Shown piece by piece: positions 21,714 through 32,885 of a DNA stretch of 64,000 nt. The translations under genes and the position numbers were made by a program. The notes beneath the pieces were generated by a model. That model did no database searches and had not been told where the DNA came from. It was given only the letters and a program-made list of their open reading frames with translations. Numbering within the stretch: position 1 is the stretch's first letter; the number at the start of each line of letters is the position of its first letter. The stretch is from Ochromonas danica (taxonomy: Eukaryota; Sar; Chrysophyceae; Chromulinales; Chromulinaceae): NCBI GenBank assembly GCA_015146655.1, contig VKHL01000157.1, positions 1 to 64,000 on the forward strand, read 5' to 3'.

Positions 21714-23285
21714 CTAGAGACTATGTCGTGGACATACTCCTGTAGGTGCTACACGTGGACTACCATTAACATGATGACTAACATAAGACAAAGCAGGAGG
21801 ATGAAGTAGTGACAATGAATGAGCTAATGCATGATGACCATCTAATTGACGTAATAGCCTCTCATCTTGACTCTCTCCTCCTCCTCCTCCTACCTCATTA
21901 CCCTGACCATCATCTCCTCCTCCTCCTCCATCTAGATTCTTCATTTCATGAGCAATAGCTTGTGCGGTAGATTGAATCATTCGTTCTTGTTCATCAATAA
22001 TCTCATTCTTATTATGACTAACATCATCTTGTTGTGGTGGTAGTTGATGATGAGGTGTACTTTCTTCTTCCACTACCTCACGAGGAGGTGCAGAGGTAGT
22101 GGTGGCAGTAGTAGTAGTAGTCTTTGTCTTGTCATCAGGTGAGACTGGCGAAGGAGAAGATGTAGTATCTCCTCCTTGTTGACCTCTTCCATCCATACCA
22201 TCTACCTGTGTCATCACCTCCTCCTCCTCCTCGTCATCATCTTCATTCTTTACTTCATGAACAGTTGAAGGAGCTGAACCAATCAAACCTAACAGATGTC
22301 TCTTAGCAGAAGCATTACTAGTACCACCACCTCCACTACTACTACCACCACCTGCAGAGAAGGGACACCCTCCTCCTCCTCCTACCCCACCACCTCCACC
22401 TCCACTACTACTACTAGTATTCATCTCTACTGTCTTGACATAACAAGCAATCATTCCAGCAAGTTCTTCTTCTTCTTCTTCCTCTTCATCTACTATACTA
22501 GCACGTAACATATGTTGTAACACATATCCTAATACATTTACCCAACTTTCCATTATTTCAATTGTAGCATTATCTTCTAATCTTGATGATAATGTATGTA
22601 AGAACGTTTCTAAAAATCCAGCATATTGCCATCCTTTTACACCATATAAACGATGTAATACACCTAAATGATGTAAACGTCGATTACATTCTGTTAAGTT
22701 ATCACAATCTAATCGTAAGATAAAGTCAACAATACGTATTAGAATAGCACCTTTGGTTGCAATCTTATTCATACCATGTCCATTACTACGACCATGTCCT
22801 TGTTGTAATAGGATATGTTCATAGATATTATTAGGATCAATTTTAGCTAATCGACTATAAAAATCATTATAAAATAAGGTAATACCATGTATTTCAGGTG
22901 AATGTATATCTTCTTGATAACGTTGTGAAACAATTTGATTCCATGATATACGACAATATTGTAAATAGTTAACATGTAATTGTGGTATCATGGGGAAGAC
23001 AGTGGGTGTATAATGTGCTATTAGCATGTCGAGGGATGACTTGTTATGATGATGATGATAATGACTATTAGATGATCGACTACCACCCCATGATCGAAGT
23101 ATAGCAGAAGAGATACTATTCTCTTGACTGTTACTATTATTGTTATGACTGTTATTGTTAATGAGAAGAGAATGTCGTAATGGTTTTAATGGTTTTGTTG
23201 TTGTTGGGTCAGTCGTTGTAGTATAGTTAGCATGAGAATGAGAATACCCTGTATGGTAATAGCCTATAGCAGCAGCAATCCCCAT
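21714..23285 (-). CDS. Globin-like protein with myristoylation-type N terminus (paralog 1)
   Basis: A single frame of 523 residues starting MGIAAAIGYY; Gly2 and Ala6 suit the N-myristoylation pattern. The globin-like core spans about 108-262: CRISWNQIVSQRY, EIHGITLFYNDFYSRL, KIATKGAILIRIVDFILRLD, then LHHLGVLHRLYGVKGWQYAG with His211 in the position of the proximal (F8) heme ligand, and a last helix EIMESWVNVLGYVL. The distal E7 place looks like Lys. After the core come Glu runs, Gly runs and a long disordered acidic tail, partly CTC/CCT trinucleotide expansion. The core is close to the genes at 30061 and 33748. The globin call rests on helix pattern and the LG..H...gv....Y motif; O2 or NO sensing would be a guess. 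Confidence 0.65.
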   Translation of the reverse strand: MGIAAAIGYYHTGYSHSHANYTTTTDPTTTKPLKPLRHSLLINNNSHNNNSNSQENSISSAILRSWGGSRSSNSHYHHHHNKSSLDMLIAHYTPTVFPMIPQLHVNYLQYCRISWNQIVSQRYQEDIHSPEIHGITLFYNDFYSRLAKIDPNNIYEHILLQQGHGRSNGHGMNKIATKGAILIRIVDFILRLDCDNLTECNRRLHHLGVLHRLYGVKGWQYAGFLETFLHTLSSRLEDNATIEIMESWVNVLGYVLQHMLRASIVDEEEEEEEELAGMIACYVKTVEMNTSSSSGGGGGGVGGGGGCPFSAGGGSSSGGGGTSNASAKRHLLGLIGSAPSTVHEVKNEDDDEEEEEVMTQVDGMDGRGQQGGDTTSSPSPVSPDDKTKTTTTTATTTSAPPREVVEEESTPHHQLPPQQDDVSHNKNEIIDEQERMIQSTAQAIAHEMKNLDGGGGGDDGQGNEVGGGGGESQDERLLRQLDGHHALAHSLSLLHPPALSYVSHHVNGSPRVAPTGVCPRHSL

Positions 23286-24213
23286 CTGTTGTCTGTCTCT
23301 TTCACTTACTGGTGGGATATCACTTCACGTCAGTCAATTGTTGTTCTTATTCCACTTGTTCAGATCGACTAGGACCTGCTTGTTCTTCTTCTTCTGGTTA
23401 AGTAGGTCTTGACCTCCTTTTGTTGAGGTGAGAGGGGAAGAGGTAGAGAGGTAGTACAAGTAGACTGGACGTTCTGTTTTGTCCTTCTTTTTCAAGGTTG
23501 AGGAAAGGAGCAGGAGGTGCACCTTCACCTTCACGTGGTGAGAGTTAACTTAAGAGGGGGACGTTGAAGAAGGACAGTGCGACTGACGTTCAAATGAAAG
23601 AAGTGGTGGGGTTGTGGGGTGGAGAAGGAAAACTCGAGAAATAGAAAAATAGAGGTTTAGATCTCTAGTTTAGGGAATATCGGATATTGTGCACTAGTGC
23701 AATTCCATGGAATCGATTGGAATTCCATGTAAAGAAGCAAAAGAAAAACATGCAAGTCAATGCAGTAAGTTTAGTAACTACTTAACTCTCTTGACTATCC
23801 TAACAGACATTGACACACACACTGCTGATCTTTCTTTGTATTGCTACACCTACCAAGAGAATGAATACCATTAGAGAACTAGAGAATACCAGAATAACCA
23901 ACCTCATCGTTTTAGTGTAAGTTATTGTAGCACAGAGAAGTAGTAGAAGTTGAAGTTGTAGTAATAGAAGAAGGAGAAGAAGGAATAAAGGAATGTTTTT
24001 GAACAACGTCTTCATTGTCCTGAAGCAGTCCAGCAAGTGTGTCATGTGATGGTAATAAGGGAGGGAGTACAGCAGATAGGTAGGCAAAAGACTAGGAAGG
24101 AATCAACGCACACATCAAAGATGGTATTGACAATCGATCGAGATCTAGTGTAAGAATCGTGACACAAGAGATATGAGACACCAGCAGTGAGTTGTCGCAG
24201 GACACGAGGCTGC
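23286..24213. other. Spacer between globin-like gene 1 and kinase gene
   Basis: It holds the promoter side of globin-like gene 1 and the 3' flank of the kinase. A minus-strand hydrophobic frame at about 23800-24050 has Leu runs from CTT-type repeats and is not supported as a gene. Confidence 0.45.
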
Positions 24214-25842
24214 TTAGACACGATTATAGTCTTTCTTATCCTGTCGTTTCGCTCCACCAAAGCAACAGAAAAAGCCACCTGATTGACCTTCTTCAATAGC
24301 AGTAGTTGGTTTAGCACTACCAGCCGGTGTAGTTGGAGCAGTAGCAGCAGTTGGTGGGGTAGCAACTGGTGTAGGAGCAACAGGAGCAGGTGCAGGTGCG
24401 GCAGCCACAGGTGCAGCAGGGAGAGGAGTCATCTCTACCGCCTTTGCTTCATTCTGCTGAACTGGTGCATAGCCTTGATTACCTCGCACAACAGGTGGCT
24501 CTACTTCTTCTTTGACAACGACAGGAGCAGGAGCGGGGACAGGAGCTGGGGCAGGAGGTGGAGTCACAGCAATAGGCGCAGGTGCTGCCGCAACAGGCGG
24601 TGCTTGAGGCTGAGGAGCTGGGCTGTATTGTCCAGCTGCAGTGGCAGGATGATGAGGCACGGTATGATTATTGGAATGATAGGTATGTCCATTGGTAGAA
24701 GGTGCTACAGGAGGGACAGCAGCAGCGGCATTCGATGCAGTCGAGGTAGCTGAAGTTGCAGTTGCTGGAGATGGGGATCGTCTGTTATCTCCTTTCAACA
24801 TCCAAGGATGATTCTTAATATCAGAGAGCTTAGGACGTTTCTGAGGATCAGGAACAAGAATCTTAGAGATAAGATCTTTAGCATCTGGAGTAAACCAATC
24901 AGGGAAATCAAATTCAGCATTTTTAATCTTTTGAAAAAGTGCTGCCATTGTATTTTCATCAAATGGAAGATAACCAGCTAAGAGGACATAGAGAATGACA
25001 CCAACACTCCAAACATCCGCCTTTTTACCATCATACCCATCTTTACCCAAAACCTCAGGGGCTACATAGTTTGGTGTTCCACAAGTTGTATGCAACAATT
25101 CAGCACGTGCTCCTCCATCACCATCAGGATCTTATTGGTAATCAATCAATCATCATAATTAGAGTCAATCATATGAAAGGCTGTGTCTGGTACACTATTA
25201 GAGAGAATACTTACCACCAATACTTAAGGTTGAGAAACCAAAATCAGAAATCTTTAAATTTCCTTCTGTATCCAGCAAGAGATTCTAATTACACACACAC
25301 ACACACACACAATTAGTATTGATAATACCTACTATAGTTTCATTTCTCTTACCTCAGGTTTAAGATCACGATGACAAATACCACGATCATGGCAATGTTC
25401 TAATCCTTCTACCAATTGCTTAAAATAAAATCTAGCTTTATCTTCTGTTAACTTTCCTTCATTTGCAATTTTATCAAATAATTCACCACCACCCACAAAT
25501 TCTAAGACAATAAAGATTTTAGCACTGGTTGCAAAGACATCTTTTACACCAACAACATGATGATGATTAATCATCTTCATAATCGCAATTTCTTTTTTAA
25601 TTTGTGCACCCATATTTCTAGCTTGAATTTTATCTTTATCCAAGATTTTAATTGCAACAGCTTCATTAGTTTCTGTATTCACAGCATATTTCACTCTGAG
25701 AAAGAAAGAGAGAGCGACAGTTAATATTGCCTGTCCTATTATAGGGAAGGAGAGAATAGGTGGTGGTATAAGGTACTTACTTTCCAAAGGCTCCTTCGCC
25801 TAATGTACCATACAGATCATATTTACCAACAGTCTTCACCAT
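24214..25842 (-). CDS. SnRK3/CIPK-like Ser/Thr protein kinase (CAMK group)
   Basis: Four exons (25781-25842, 25353-25695, 25215-25284, 24214-25130) give 463 residues. The kinase domain covers about 8-270: GEGAFGKV (P loop), VAIKIL (ATP Lys), HRDLKPENLLL (catalytic loop), SDFGFS (Mg loop; DFG kept), CGTPNYVAPEVL (activation segment/APE) and ADVWSVGVILYVLLAGYLPFDE. The wording is closest to plant CIPK/SnRK3 and AMPK relatives. The Ala/Pro-rich tail (about 280-440) has no visible NAF or UBA motif. The end GGFFCCFGGAKR has vicinal cysteines next to aromatic residues, a possible palmitoylation site. An AG directly before the ATG suggests that a 5'-UTR intron ends there. The third intron has a sense-strand TG run. 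Confidence 0.88.
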
Positions 25843-27112
25843 CTATTCAATCAACAACAAAACACACACGCAATTCAACCATGTTAGACATTTTGATCAA
25901 TCAATTCATTTTTCATCAATACCAACAACAATATCAATGGGTTATCATTCTAATTGTATTTATATAGTATGAACATATAGATAGATTTTCTATATATTAT
26001 CCATCTGTTTGAGGAAAAACAGATAGATAGAGAGAAAAGAATATTCTATCTCAACAGACAACAGATTCACTGTCTATCAAGCATATAGGAACAACAATAA
26101 AAGGAAGAATGGTAATAACCATAGAAAATAATCTAATGGAAGGATATTGAGAGTCTTAGGATACAATCAAATTCTCTTATTTTACCTTCTTTTTAATAAT
26201 CTTCTTTGAATGATTTTTATTTTATTATAAAATACTCTAGATAGATTGTTAACAACAAAAGAAAGAAAAAATGATTTTTTTCTTTCTTATCTAGATCAAA
26301 AGAGTAAATGCAAACAAGTAAGAAAGAAGACAATAAGTTTCTAGAGTAGGTAGAAAGAAAGCTTAGAGTGAGAGAAAGAAAGAAAGAATAGAGTAAAAGA
26401 AGATTAAGGAGGGAGATAGTCTAGTAAGATGGGGGAGAAGATTGATTTTGTTTGCGGCACGGGGCGATGCGATGCCATCAGATCAGCACGGCAACAGACT
26501 CACAGCCGGTGTTGTTGGCAACAGATAGCAGGGTGTGGAATGACGGGTGAATCCATGGATTCCAAGATCGAAAAGTAAGAAATTGAGAGTTAGAAGTAGA
26601 AGATGGCGAAGTGTCCGTTAGATTATCTCATCAGTGGTTCGAATCTCAGATACAACGCCAATCTCTGATCCATGGCGGAATAATAAACAATGCTGAGAAC
26701 GTACAGATGTATAGTATTACTACTACCCTGATGCAAGTGATATAAGAAGCTAATCAAAAGTATGATTAACTTAATCATGGAGGAGGCCATTTGAAAGGTT
26801 AGATTTACCCCAACTCATGGATGAGCATAATCATTATTAAGGAAAAGAATAGCAAGTTAAATTTATCATTTTGACACACAAATTGTATCCAAGGTAAACC
26901 ATCATTAGAACAAAGCGAAGTTGTAACCACCGATGGAATGCCATCTCGTCTATGTACTACTTATTTTAAGGTCATAGAAAAATCTTGATTTGATCAGAGC
27001 AAGACGTAAAAACCAATAACAACATACCATCACATGTGTGTCATGCAAAATGGTCACTGGCTTCACAAAACCCCTCTCTTTCTATTAACACTGTCCCACT
27101 CTTACTCGTCTC
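25843..27112. other. Promoter/5'-UTR region of kinase and 3' flank of Tubby gene
   Basis: No coding gene is seen. The AG next to the kinase ATG suggests that part of this stretch is a 5'-UTR intron. A GC-richer block at 26450-26530 may be near the transcription start. Confidence 0.4.
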
Positions 27113-29058
27113 TTACCAATTCAATTTGGCATCAAATCTTGCAATGCAAATTGCAAAAGCTTGAAGCAATGATAGCGGATAACGATAATCCATATTGAAA
27201 CAATCTTCCGTGGTCTATAGACAGACACATAGATACACACACAAGGATGTCATTACAAGCCATCGAGAAAAACGATGCAAAATCACCTCACCTTTCCCAT
27301 TTGTAACAAGAAATCTTTCTCTGAGTCCTTCCTCAAAAGCTCCTCTTGTAATGCATCCGCATTTAACTGAGGATTGAGTGGTTCAGACATAACCAATTGG
27401 AAGTTCTTCACCGATGCCATATGAGCACGACCACGGAAATCAACCAAACAAGAGGATAATGGATCATATCTGGTTGCCTTCTCTCGAACAATCATACAAG
27501 ACTTGACATACATAGCATTTTGCCGATGTGATTGTCTAATCTTTTCAAATGGCTTATGAATATTACAAATTCCTCCACGATTTCCTTGTGAAGCTGCAAC
27601 CGAAGCAGCAGAACCTGCTACTGGCGCCTTGGTAAGTGCAGTAGGTAAACAAACTTCCATACCAATAACCCCCTTTGGAGGTGGGCGAGCCTTGGTATTG
27701 AAATGAATGGCAGCTAATTCTTTGCGATAGAGAGAGACATCTTCACTTCCTTTTGCATCTTTTCGATCACGTTCTACTTTCTTTGCCAAAGCAGTATCTG
27801 TTGGTGCAGTTGAACCAACTACAGCATCAGTAGAGCGTTCAATCTCTTCCAATACACTATCTGGTTCATCCGGAGCAGCACAAATACCATTGTCATAGAG
27901 AATATACTCATTGTTACCCACAGCACGTAGCTTGCCCAGATATAAACGGCTACGTTGTTCACGTTTCCGCCATAGATCTTCAGCTCGTAGAGAGAAAACA
28001 TAATGAGAGGAACGAGAACGCATAACTTTGCGACATACCATTAACTCTCTACCCGTACCATCTTCTAAATCCGCACAAAGAGAGAAGAATGGTGCCAACA
28101 TTTTGGAGCCACTACGATTTCTTTCAATATAGCAACGTGTTGTAATACCAGGAGCACAAGGTGAAGTAACAAAAGCGCGCAATTCTCGATAGGTTGATCG
28201 TAAAATAGGATGGAAGTTGAAAATGGAAATTCTACCAGATGCTGTAGAAGGACGTGCTGTAGCCGCCATTGTTGTTGCTGCCGCTGCCGGTTCTTGTGCT
28301 TGTGGTTTGGTTAGAGTGGTTGAGGTAGTAATAGCTTGTGTCGGTTTACGTTCACCTCCAGGAGTAGGTTGTTGCTGAGCCCGGTCTTTCCCTTCTGCCA
28401 CTGTGGTAGCGCGTTGATCTGATGGATGACCATGTCGACCATCATATTCATCTTGACTATCATAATACTCATCATCATTCTCTCCATGATTATGGTGACG
28501 ATTATCACGACTATCTGCGCGACGATGATGCCGATCATCCTCGTCATCATCATAGGAGCGGAGATCATCATCTTCCTCATCGTCATAGTAATATGATCCA
28601 TCATCGTCATCCTCCTCTCTACGACTATTTCCTTTATAGTCATTTTCATCACGATGACGACCATTATGATGATTAACACCACCACGGCGATCATCATCAT
28701 AGTGAACACGATCGCGACTATCTCGGCTATCTCGACTGTCTCGACTATCACGTGAATGTGCACGACGATGATGATGAGTATCCTCCTCCTCTTCATCTTC
28801 ATCAGCTTTACGATCACGTCGTGTATGCTTTCTTCGATCATCATAATCACGACCATGATCACGATGATCATCACTGTCATCATCTTCTTCTTCCACGGGT
28901 CGACCACGATCTTTGGGTTTCTTTGCATAGGTCTTTGGGGCAGAGAAATTAATAATCATACCAGGTGGGGGAGGATTTGAAGGTGGAGCAATTTTACGTT
29001 TGACAACTTCAACCATTTCTTTAGAGATAGGTGGGGCACTACTTGGAGCTCGCGACAT
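27113..29058 (-). CDS. Tubby-like protein (TULP)
   Basis: Two exons (27292-29058, 27113-27214) give 622 residues. The C-terminal Tubby domain (about 275-622) shows [65 protein letters not shown], then [25 protein letters not shown] and the typical ending [20 protein letters not shown]. Such domains bind PI(4,5)P2 at the plasma membrane and, in animals, help carry membrane cargo into cilia. The short last exon is needed to complete the domain: without it the protein would stop at an in-frame TGA just past the GTGAGG donor. Residues 50-240 are Asp/Arg/His-rich low complexity, including a five-unit SRD tandem. It is divergent from globin-like gene 2. Confidence 0.88.
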
Positions 29059-30060
29059 GATGATTATTCTATTTGTTTAGTCTACCTCACAGACTGAGGA
29101 GAATATGATATGATATCCAAGAAGTTTGGAATATATATATTATATATATAATCAATCTCAACACAAGGGAAATAATAAATACTTTCCTAAGAGAGAATCT
29201 ATGTTTGATTAGCAAGGAGATGGAGTCTAAATAAGGAGAGTGTCTCTCTTCCTTGATCTTCTTCTTGTTGTTGTTGTTGTTGTTGTTGTTGGCGTCTGTC
29301 TCTCTGTCCTGTGCAGAGTGACTGTGCGGGTGAGCCTTCTTGCCGTTGTTGGCATGCGAAAACCAAAACGCTCTTGTTTCTCCAAGGCAAAACAATAATA
29401 ACTTTGAACCTGTTGGTATAGTGTGAGAAAAATCTCCCAAAAATGAAGTTAGAAGAAGTCCAACCCACAGCTTATTTCATTTTTTTCTGAAGAAAACTGT
29501 CAATTATTAGATTAAAAGTCACATTTAGCATCTTTGTTATCACCCCTGTGTGAGAAGAGGGTAAAACTTGGTAAAAGATGTTTAATCAGGTTGGCGCGTA
29601 TTATTGCCACCTCTCCGCTGTGTGAGTTTTGATCGCGTGCGAAAAGTTGACAAGGTAGTGATGGATGAGGAAAGTGATGGACGACTTGATGATGATTTGA
29701 AGTATAAACAGAACTCATTCTTCGTTCGAACTGTTGATAACTAAATAGGATTTATTTGATATTTATTATTGCTGTTATTATTATCTTTCTCTTCAACAAA
29801 GTAAGAAGACAATCTTCTTCTTCTTTCCTCACAACAGAAAAAAAAGCAAATATAGCAAATAATTATCTTAATTGATATACTCCACCAGAAGCAGCAGCAG
29901 CAGAAGAAGAAGAAGAAAAAGGAAAAATCAATAAATCATAATATAATAAATATTCTATAATATATATTAATTAAATCAATTAATATATATTTATCATCAT
30001 CATCATCATCGTCGTCGTGGTCATTGCCGTTGTTGCTATTATTCTCATCACAACCAAAAA
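29059..30060. promoter_or_regulatory. Divergent promoter region of TULP and globin-like gene 2
   Basis: It contains CAA/TTG repeats (29261-29292), one copy of the 62-bp element (29553-29614) and AT-rich stretches with TATATA near 29950-29990. A CAT/CGT trinucleotide run lies just upstream of the globin-like ATG. No other gene is supported. Confidence 0.45.
29553..29614 (+). repeat. 62-bp dispersed element, copy 1
   Basis: It starts AGAAGAGGGTAAAAC and ends GCCACCTCT. It differs from the copy at 45421 at only two positions. The part AGGTTGGC..GCCACCT can fold into a seven-pair hairpin with one bulged T. It includes TTGGCGCG, an E2F-like core. Confidence 0.85.
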
Positions 30061-31131
30061 ATGGGAGCAGGAATCTGTGCAGTAAAGATTCTCTTAGGAG
30101 AAGATGGACAATTTCTTCCACCCCCTCATCCCCCCTCCACACACTTCCACCAATCTCAATCCCAGTCCCAATCCTATGACCAAGATGATGCTACGACTCG
30201 TTGTCAGAAACCTCTCAATGCTAGTATTCGATCTCCTACATCTGGTAATGGTAAATCAATACGATCTCGTTTACCATTATCATTACAAGTTGCACATTTT
30301 ATACCTGCTACCTTTCCATTAGTACCAGAAATAAAACCTGAACATTTAATTATTTGTAAACAAAGTTGGCAAAAGATTGTCTCTCAAAGACAACGTTTAG
30401 AAGAATATGGTACAGATATTCATGGAATTACTTTATTTTATAATGAATTCTATGATCGTTTAGATAAAGTAGATGGCAAACATTTATTTGAAGAAGTTTT
30501 AATGAAGCATGCTGTAGGATATAATCGAATTGCTGCTAAAGGTGCTATTTTAATACGTATTGTTGATTTTTTAATTAAATTAGATGGTGATACAGCTTTA
30601 AGTCGTGGTAAATTACGTCATTTAGGTGTTTTACATAAACAAAAAGGTGTAAGACCATGGCAATATGCTGTATTCTTGGAGATCTTTGTTCATACTCTAG
30701 CATCAAGATTAGGGAATGAAGCGACAGCTGAAGTAATGGAAGCATGGGTACAAATATTAGCCTATAGTTTACAAGGATTATTACCTACAGCTATTGATGG
30801 CCTTGTACAAGATTCTGAAGCTTATGCTGTCTCACAATGTGATGCAGTAGGTAATACTAGAAGACAAACAGTACGTGTAGTAGAAGAGAATAGTAGTGGA
30901 GAGGCAGTAGTGACTTCACGTACCTCTATTGAGCAACCACCATCTACATCAACTACTAATACTACCCCTCATGTTCCTCCTCCTACACCATTGCAACAGG
31001 ATTGTGATCAGAAAAAGGACAAGCATGAAGAAGAAGAGCCATCTATCCAAAGTGGTGAGATACCTTCTAGTACTACGAGTTCTGTTATTGGGGCGGGGGA
31101 AGGGACGCCATTAGTGGTCACTGATGTGTAA
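30061..31131 (+). CDS. Globin-like protein with myristoylation-type N terminus (paralog 2)
   Basis: A single frame of 356 residues starting MGAGICAVK; Gly2 and Cys6 suit N-myristoylation, and Cys6 could be palmitoylated. The core at about 97-245 reads ICKQSWQKIVSQRQRL, DIHGITLFYNEFYDRL, RIAAKGAILIRIVDFLIKLD, LRHLGVLHKQKGVRPWQYAV (His192 in the proximal-ligand place), then FVHTLASRLG and VMEAWVQILAYSL. This is the usual order of globin helices A-B-E-F-G-H. The C-terminal 100 residues are disordered and Ser/Thr/Glu-rich. The core is much closer to paralog 3 than to paralog 1. A TATA-like AT run lies 70-110 bases upstream. Confidence 0.68.
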   Translation: MGAGICAVKILLGEDGQFLPPPHPPSTHFHQSQSQSQSYDQDDATTRCQKPLNASIRSPTSGNGKSIRSRLPLSLQVAHFIPATFPLVPEIKPEHLIICKQSWQKIVSQRQRLEEYGTDIHGITLFYNEFYDRLDKVDGKHLFEEVLMKHAVGYNRIAAKGAILIRIVDFLIKLDGDTALSRGKLRHLGVLHKQKGVRPWQYAVFLEIFVHTLASRLGNEATAEVMEAWVQILAYSLQGLLPTAIDGLVQDSEAYAVSQCDAVGNTRRQTVRVVEENSSGEAVVTSRTSIEQPPSTSTTNTTPHVPPPTPLQQDCDQKKDKHEEEEPSIQSGEIPSSTTSSVIGAGEGTPLVVTDV

Positions 31132-32246
31132 AGTCTCTTTGATGAAATGCTGCAGTTGTTATCCTATGCAGTTGTTTTTCTTTCTCTCTGGTTCCAAATG
31201 GAGTGGACCATCTTCTGGTGTAGCTATTATTATTTAATGTATTTAGCATATTTCTCATTCGACTGTTGGCTAACCTTGTTCTTCTATTCTGTGGAGTTCA
31301 GTATCACCATGAGAATAATACCATACCTCCTTGACCTTGCACATCCGACATGTGGACATGCAAGAGTCTTCCTTATCTGCTCTTCCCTACTGTCTCTCTG
31401 CCACACATTATATCTACGACCTATTTTTCTAATTTCTGACTCTGATTAGCTTAGCATACACGGCGGCTGTATCGACGCTCTTGTTTTTATTGTCTTCTTC
31501 ATTCTAATGATAATGATTCTGTTTGAATAAGAGTGTGATTACTATTCTACGACTTGTCTTTTTTTGTGTTTGTTCTCAACTTGTTAGTCAACCTCTTGAC
31601 TGATATCTTCCTGTACGATGGTAGCTGGTAGCTGGTAGCTGGTAGCCAGGATAGGCTTGTAACTGAGATAGAAAGTGGTAAATTACGACTTTATATATTT
31701 CTGTTTTTAATTGTTTTCTACCAATCATCACAATCTAATGACCACTTGTCAACTTTACCACGGGAGGGAATGTGTGTACTTTTATCAACTATTATGTACC
31801 AGCCAGTCACCACCTCAGACGTAAGCCACACCTTATCCAATCAATAAAGAGTAGGGACTCTTATTACGATATGAATTGTAATGAAGTTAAGAGGGTTTTC
31901 AATAAAGTCATATTTTCAGGGTTATAACTTGAATAAGCTCTATTTCGGCTTGATAAACGCATCAACTTTTCGTTCGTACTAGCTGTCGATGACGTCACCC
32001 TCACTTGTGACCTGATGACTCTGACGTGTGCAATGAATGAAAGTGGATTGAGACCTTCTTCACCTCTTGCAGAACATCATCAGAACAACCTCACAGACAG
32101 AGACCACACAGACCAGACCATTGAGATAGATCGTTCCATCACAATTGAATTGAGCTCTCTCCTCTTCATAGACTATATACTAGAGAACTACTAATACCAC
32201 TACTACCACTACTACTACTACAAGTTCTTTTACAGTAGAAAAAAAA
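31132..32246. other. Spacer between globin-like gene 2 and lipocalin
   Basis: A 100-codon frame at about 31147-31449 has no support and is probably chance. A GTAGCTG tandem of four units lies at about 31620-31648. Two TGACGT-type sites (31990 and 32022) precede the lipocalin. Confidence 0.45.
31990..32028. promoter_or_regulatory. Two bZIP-type sites upstream of lipocalin
   Basis: TGACGTCA at 31990-31997 is the perfect CRE palindrome, and TGACGTG follows at 32022-32028. bZIP proteins of the CREB/ATF class, and aureochromes in stramenopile algae, bind TGACGT cores. The sites are 220-260 bases upstream of the lipocalin ATG. Confidence 0.35.
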
Positions 32247-32885
32247 ATGATGCGTCTTCTCTTTCTCTTCGCTACTACTAGTCTTTACTTTGTTCATGGT
32301 GCTATGAATACACTACGTGGAGTTAATCCTGATACTGTTGATTCTTTAGATGTTTCTAAATATTTAGGATTATGGTATCAGATGTCTGCTGATCAACTTG
32401 TCTATTCTACTTTTGAGAAAGATGCCTATTGTGCTACTGCTCTCTATGGTGATAATGGAGATGGTACGATCTCTGTGCATAACTATGCTCGTATCACTTC
32501 TCCTACAGGAAGTGAGTATGTCATTGATGGATATGCCTATGTCCCTGATGCTACTAAACCTGGTCAATTAAAGGTTGTGTTTAATAGTGACGATGCTTTC
32601 CCTTTCCCTGCTCCTTATTGGGTATTAGAACTTGGTCCTGTCAATGATAAAGGATTATATGACTATGCTATTGTCTCTGACAACTTGTCAGCTTTCTTAT
32701 TTGTTCTTGCTAGAGATGTGGAGACGTTCAATACAAAGTACAAGGCAGATGTTTCCAATACCTTGGTGAAGTTAGGCTTTACTGGCAAGAAGGCTGCTAT
32801 TGATACCTATCAGGGAACTGACTGCATCTATGAAAGTACTGCAAGAAAGCAGAGGATTGCTCAGCTAGAGAAGGCTAAGTTCTAA
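32247..32885 (+). CDS. Secreted lipocalin (ApoD/Blc/TIL type)
   Basis: A single frame of 212 residues. Residues 1-18 (MMRLLFLFATTSLYFVHG) are a clear signal peptide. The lipocalin motifs are present: YLGLWYQM (the G-x-W motif), DAYCATALYGDNGDGTISV, YWVLELGPVN and YDYAIVSDNLSAFLFVLAR with the closing Arg. Lipocalins of this type bind small hydrophobic ligands such as fatty acids or pigments, and in plants and bacteria protect membranes under stress. Two Cys (near residues 62 and 193) could form the usual disulphide that ties the C-terminal tail to the barrel. The end RIAQLEKAKF shows no membrane anchor. Confidence 0.88.
   Translation: MMRLLFLFATTSLYFVHGAMNTLRGVNPDTVDSLDVSKYLGLWYQMSADQLVYSTFEKDAYCATALYGDNGDGTISVHNYARITSPTGSEYVIDGYAYVPDATKPGQLKVVFNSDDAFPFPAPYWVLELGPVNDKGLYDYAIVSDNLSAFLFVLARDVETFNTKYKADVSNTLVKLGFTGKKAAIDTYQGTDCIYESTARKQRIAQLEKAKF

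Noticed and set aside
23800-24087. Leu-rich frame on the minus strand
   Set aside because: The Leu runs come from CTT/CTA repeats and the frame lies in the 3' flank of the kinase; no homology.
26602-26660. GTGGTTCGAATC, like a tRNA B box
   Set aside because: The T stem does not pair and no D or anticodon arm is found.
28311-28980. Frames on both strands over the Asp/Arg/His-rich part of TULP
   Set aside because: They are shadows of trinucleotide-like coding sequence of TULP (His/Asp or Met/Ile runs).
31147-31449. 100-codon hydrophobic frame after globin-like gene 2
   Set aside because: It begins at an ATG 16 bases after a stop in what should be 3' UTR, and its composition is like AT-rich non-coding sequence.
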